Positions 59,801-64,000 of a stretch of 64,000 nucleotides of DNA are shown piece after piece. The translations under genes were made by a program, and so were the position numbers. The notes below the pieces were generated by a model. That model was not told the DNA's origin and ran no database searches. It was given only the letters and a program-made list of their open reading frames with translations. The DNA lies in contig VIIQ02000222.1 in NCBI GenBank assembly GCA_007449985.2, forward strand, positions 107,190-171,189, written 5' to 3'. The number at the start of each line of letters is the position of its first letter. Positions within the stretch are counted from its first letter, which is position 1. Origin of the DNA: Desmodesmus armatus. Its lineage: Eukaryota > Chlorophyta > Chlorophyceae > Sphaeropleales > Scenedesmaceae.

Positions 59801-62800
59801 GTATCAGCAGCTGGTGCCTTGTGACTTTCTCTTGCAGCCAGGAAAGCCTGGATTCAGAGAAAAGCACGTCACAAGGGGTGCGGCAAAGCATTGTGAGAGA
59901 GAAGTATGTATGACGCATGACTCAAGTCAGGCAGTCAGCGTCAGGCAAGGACAGGGACTGTGCGTGCACCCACTTCTCGCCAGGTGCCCTTAGCACTCTG
60001 GCTGGCAGCAGTGTGATGTGTCATAGATTGCGTTCTATAGGTGTGCCACAAAACAGCCTCCTCAACCCAAAGAACTTCAAGCTCTCAGTGGTTGAGTGCT
60101 ACCGTGACAAATCCTTGCAAAAGCAGCCCCAGACATTGTTACCTTCAAGCGCTCCTCCTGCACATGCAGCTCCTTAAGGCGCTCCTCAGCCTTTGCAAGG
60201 ACCTCCATTGCCATTGCCACACTGCTGCTGGCTGCTCCACATGCAGCAGCTTGAACTGCGGTGGTGGCCTGCTGCTCTGCCTCCTGGTCCTGCTTCTGGC
60301 CTACGGCCTTCTGTCCTTCCGCAGGGTTTGCTGCTGCGTGTGCTGGTGCTGGAGCTGGTGTTGAGGTTGCTGCTGCTGCTGCTGGCTGGCTTGCTTCCTG
60401 CAGATAAACATGTGCGGCCAAGCTCAGCGGATGAGGTGCTACGCTGGTTGTGTGGCGTAGCACTTGCTGTATGTGACATACATTGCTCTCGCTTCAGCAG
60501 GATGCACAACACTTGCAATCTGATTATGAGAGAACAACGTAGACACAATTGGCAAACGGCACAACATATTGTTGCGCACAGGAAAACGTACCTTGTTTGC
60601 ACCAGCGATGGAGCGCTGCATGTGTCCGCCGCCCCCAGTCGCACAGCCGGCGCTGCTGCTGCCAATACTCTTTGTGCTTTCCATCCCACTGAGGCTACTA
60701 AGCTGCCCAGTAGTACTGCTGCAGGTGCTGCCACGCCCAATCAGCTTCTTGCTTCCAATGCTGCTGGCCAGCAGCCGCATATGCATGCCTGCAAACGGCT
60801 GCGCCCCGCCGTTGCTGCTGGCAGCTGCAGCCGCCATTGCTGCCTTCTGGATCGTCTCTATGAGCTTGTTGTTGTCGGGAGCACCTCCTGCTGATGCACC
60901 CCCACCTCCGCTACTCAGAGATTTGACCACACCTGATGCTGCGATCTTGTTGAGGCTGGATATGAGGGCTGCTGCTGCTGCAGGGGTTATGAGGGAGCCG
61001 CTGAGAAGCTTGACCAGGCCTGTCTCCAGCTCCCCAACCTTCCTGTACAGGTTCTTCAGGTGCCTGTGGCACACACAGCAGCAACACACAGCACAATGGT
61101 ACAGATGTAGCAACACACAGCACAATGGTACAGATGTATTAGGGAGAGCGCAATCAGACAGTAACAATCTGCAATGGCAGCAAAGCCACTCGATGGTACT
61201 GGCTTCAATCGAGGCGAAGCTTTGTGCAGTAGCCATTGATGGTAGTAGCTGACTCGCTTCAGGGCACCAGGCAGCCCACCAAGCTTTGGCAAAGGCCTTG
61301 CGCAGCAGCAACTTCAGCTAGGCAAGTCACATCATAGACCACAGCCACCTACTTGTGTTCCGTATTGCAGCGGGGAGTCAGCTGCGCCTCCAGATCCTCC
61401 CAGTTGTGCGCCTTGTTGGTGCCCCGCTGCTCCCGAGGGCTGCGCGGAGAGTTGAACTTCTCCCGCAAACACCCCAGCGACTGCTGCGGTGTGTCATCAT
61501 CCGTCCAGCCTGTATGGTGCAGCTCAAGCTGCTGCTGAGACAGCTCCTCTGTACTCACAGCACTCCCATTGCTGCTGCAGCTTCCGCCACTGCTGCCGCG
61601 GCCCTGTTTGCCGCCCCTGCGCGGGGCTTCCGGCTTGCTGTCTGTGAATGCTGTGCGTGCTTTGCCCTGAGAGGACGCCCCTGTCCAGCTCTCCCTGCAG
61701 CCAAGGGGCTCTCACAGCTCTCATAGGTCTCAGAGCCGCAAGAGCGGCTGCTGCTTTCAGGGTTCAGGCCGTCATCCCTCTCGTCCCCATGTTCATACAC
61801 AGGAGCCCCCCAGAGCGCGCCATTGGTTGTGTCAGCACGCCCTGTGCTGGTACCCCCGGGGCGGTGTGTGAGCATGCCTGTGGTGCTGCCAACCCTGGCA
61901 GACCCTGCACAGGATGCCGGTGCATGCACCTGGACACTACTGAAGCTCTGGGGGGTCTCTGGCAGGTCCTGTTGAAGGTCTTGGCGGGACTTGGGGCGGG
62001 ACCGCATACCTGAGCTGCTGCTGCTTATAAAGTCAGTGGGGGTGTCTGGAGAGTCTGTAGAGTAGTCGTTGCCTCCTCCCTGGCCTGTTGAGACAGACAA
62101 GCCACTGACTGCTAAGACCTGCTCGCCGGTGGGACCCCTTGTGGTGTTGGTGACTGTGTAGTAGGTGCTTCCCTCGCTATCGTTGCTGTCTGGCCGGCCC
62201 TGGGTCCACAGCTGCTGCTGCTGTTGCTGCTGTGGCTGGGTCTGCAGTTGATCCTCAGGTGGGTTGGGCAGCCAGACAGACAGCTGTGAGGCCCCCTGTA
62301 AGTTGCTTCCATGAGAGCCGTCAGGCACTAAACCCTGGGAGGTGCAGGAGTAAACCCTGTGCCCTTCAGACAGCATGCAATCTTGCGCTGTCTCTGATTC
62401 TGGCTCTCCCTCTGCAGGCTCCTGCCGCCTTTCAACAGCATTGACAGATACCTGCCTCTGCTGCTGATGTAGCAGCTGCTGCTGCTGCTGGTCCCACTGC
62501 TGCTCCTCTTGCTGCTGATGCAGCACGTTGCTGCTGCTGGCAGCTCGGCTGGCTGCTGCTGCAATGGGCTGTTGATGCTGCACTGCGGCATGCTGTGCGC
62601 TGCTGAGGTCCAGTGGGGTCCCTTGTGTAGAAGGCACACGGTGTGCTGGAGGGGGTGTGGCAGCACCTGCAGCCGCTGCTGCAGCAGCAGCCATCTTTGC
62701 AGCAGCAGCAGCCACCACGTCGAAGGCGCCGTCTGCATTGCCTGCCTTGTCTCCTGGGGTCTTGAGCTTGACAGCCAGGGTTTTGCGTGCATCTGCAGGA

Positions 62801-64000
62801 AGTGAGAAGGTCAACGTGCATGTCAAGACAGCTGGTGGGTGGAGGCGGTGAACTTCAGCACGCATGTGAGTAGTGCCTTTGCTCTTCCAGACAACCACAA
62901 CATGCACAAGTCCTGTGTGTGGTTCCAAAACTGTGAACATGCACAGGCACAACTCTTTGAAACTGTTGTACCAAGCTTTGTAACAGTAGGGGGGACAGAG
63001 CCGCATACTGGGACACCAAGCAGCAAGCCAGGGCTCATAAGGTCACTGGTCGTACCCCAGTCTCTCAGGCCGTGTTACGTACCATGGACGACGCAGGTTA
63101 CAACGACCTGCTACAGCCGACATGAGCCCCTCCTGCTGCTGCTCACCTGCCAGTGCCTGCATGACCGTCAGGATGTCCTGAAACTCCCCAGATGTTACTT
63201 TGAGCACCTGGCCGCTGTTCACATTCACCACCTGTGAGACATCACCACCACCCTCACAGCGGGCCCCATTCCCACTGGCAGGACTTGTTGGGGTGCCGCT
63301 GCTCTGTACTGCCGCAGTGGCACCAGCCAGCACAGCTTGCTGCAGGGTGGCCTGTGCAAAGGGCCCCAAGCTGACCGAGCTGGGCGGTTCCTGCTGTTGC
63401 TGCTGGTACTGCTGCTGCTGCTGCTGCTGTTGGTGGTACATCTGGGAATACATCTGTTGCTGCTGCTGGTATTGTGGCTGGTGGTAGGTAGAGGCATCCA
63501 GCTGTGCCTGGTGCTGCAGCTGTGTTGGGGGCTGGTCGGAGTAGTGTGGCTGTGGGAAGCCCGCGACCTGCTGTGCTGACCAGTCAACCTGCTGCTGCTG
63601 CTGCTGCTGGGCTCTGGGTGAGGCAGCATGAGGGTAGCACTGTGGAGCTGGGCTGACTGCACCACTCACAGCGCTGCTGTTGTCATATGGCATGTCCTGT
63701 TGGGTGCGTCGACGAGGCTTCACCAGACCCTCTGCTCGTTTTGCTGCTGCTGGGGCGGCACTGCCTGCTGCTGCCACTGTTCAGGTTGCCCATGCCCTTG
63801 CTGCTGCTGCTGTTGCTGGTGCTGTAGCGGCATCTGCTGGGCCACAGGTGCTGCTGCTGCTGCTGCGTGCTGGTGCTGCTGGTGCATGTCAGCATCACGT
63901 CTGAGGTCTTCATTGCTTTGAAGGCAGCCAGCTGAACATATTCGGAGCCACCTAGGCTGCTGCTGGGCAGCATGGTCCGCCCTAGGCTCTGGGCTGACAG
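56860..64000 (-). CDS. Giant FAM161/UPF0564-like protein, paralogue B (5' partial)
   Basis: Minus-strand exons: about 63775-63147 (with more Gln-rich coding up to the window edge), 62792-61353, 61063-60592, 60397-60143, 59847-59054, 58870-58765, 58390-58302 and 58114-56860. Order and motifs match paralogue A: EFQDILTVMQALAG (63147) against the same words in A, DARKTLAVKLKT, GWTDDDTP, KVGELETGLVKLLSG, then LAKAEERLKELHVQEERLK. The exon at 58390 has SFEARQVPAHMYENRY, a FAM161-type motif. B ends in a Ser/Arg-rich tail rather than A's Ala-rich coil. Exon 62792-61353 changes frame at CCCC 61678-61681, and one more base makes its phase correct. The frame between 63700 and 64000 is unresolved in CAG repeats. 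The start lies outside or near the edge. A centriole or cilium role is inferred from the family. Confidence 0.72.

Overview
The window reads as nuclear DNA of a green alga. Genes are split by many short GT-AG introns with clean phase. Two genes have TGTAA polyadenylation signals 170-260 bases after the stop, as in volvocine and sphaeroplealean algae. Proteins are full of Gln, Ala and Ser runs encoded by CAG/GCA repeats, and intergenic DNA is non-coding and repeat-bearing. The protein types (F-box/LRR families, SET fused to ATP-grasp, FAM161-like ciliary proteins) fit a core chlorophyte. I cannot name the genus. No rRNA, tRNA, CRISPR array or bacterial operon was seen.

Layout. 264-2416 (+): C-terminal half of a MATE efflux transporter cut by the window edge. 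2787-6621 (+): a fusion of a D-Ala-D-Ala-ligase-like ATP-grasp domain with a SET methyltransferase domain. 6911-7858: a 948-bp DNA transposon remnant with 71-bp inverted ends and an 8-bp target duplication. 8391-10445 (+): an intact F-box-like/LRR gene. 12025-14621 (-): a GILT-family thiol reductase. 15450-21252 (-): a multi-exon F-box/LRR gene sharing a 485-bp divergent promoter region with 21738-24588 (+), a TPR protein. 25755-29029 (-): a large MYND zinc-finger protein. 30949-39161: three more copies of the short LRR family, two of them clearly broken. 40803-52548 (-) and 56860 to the window end (-): two very large tandem paralogues that carry FAM161/UPF0564 motifs, separated by a pair of about 890-bp tandem repeats.

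The genes do not form a pathway. The window is shaped by local duplication: the LRR cluster, the paired FAM161-like genes, partial exon copies inside two genes, and a copy of the TPR gene's 3' end 5.4 kb downstream. I assembled exon chains by hand from splice signals, phase and family similarity. In three genes the reading frame breaks exactly once, and in each case one extra base at a short C/G run would repair it, so consensus errors are likelier than gene death there. The broken LRR copies carry unrelated lesions of other kinds and look like real pseudogenes.
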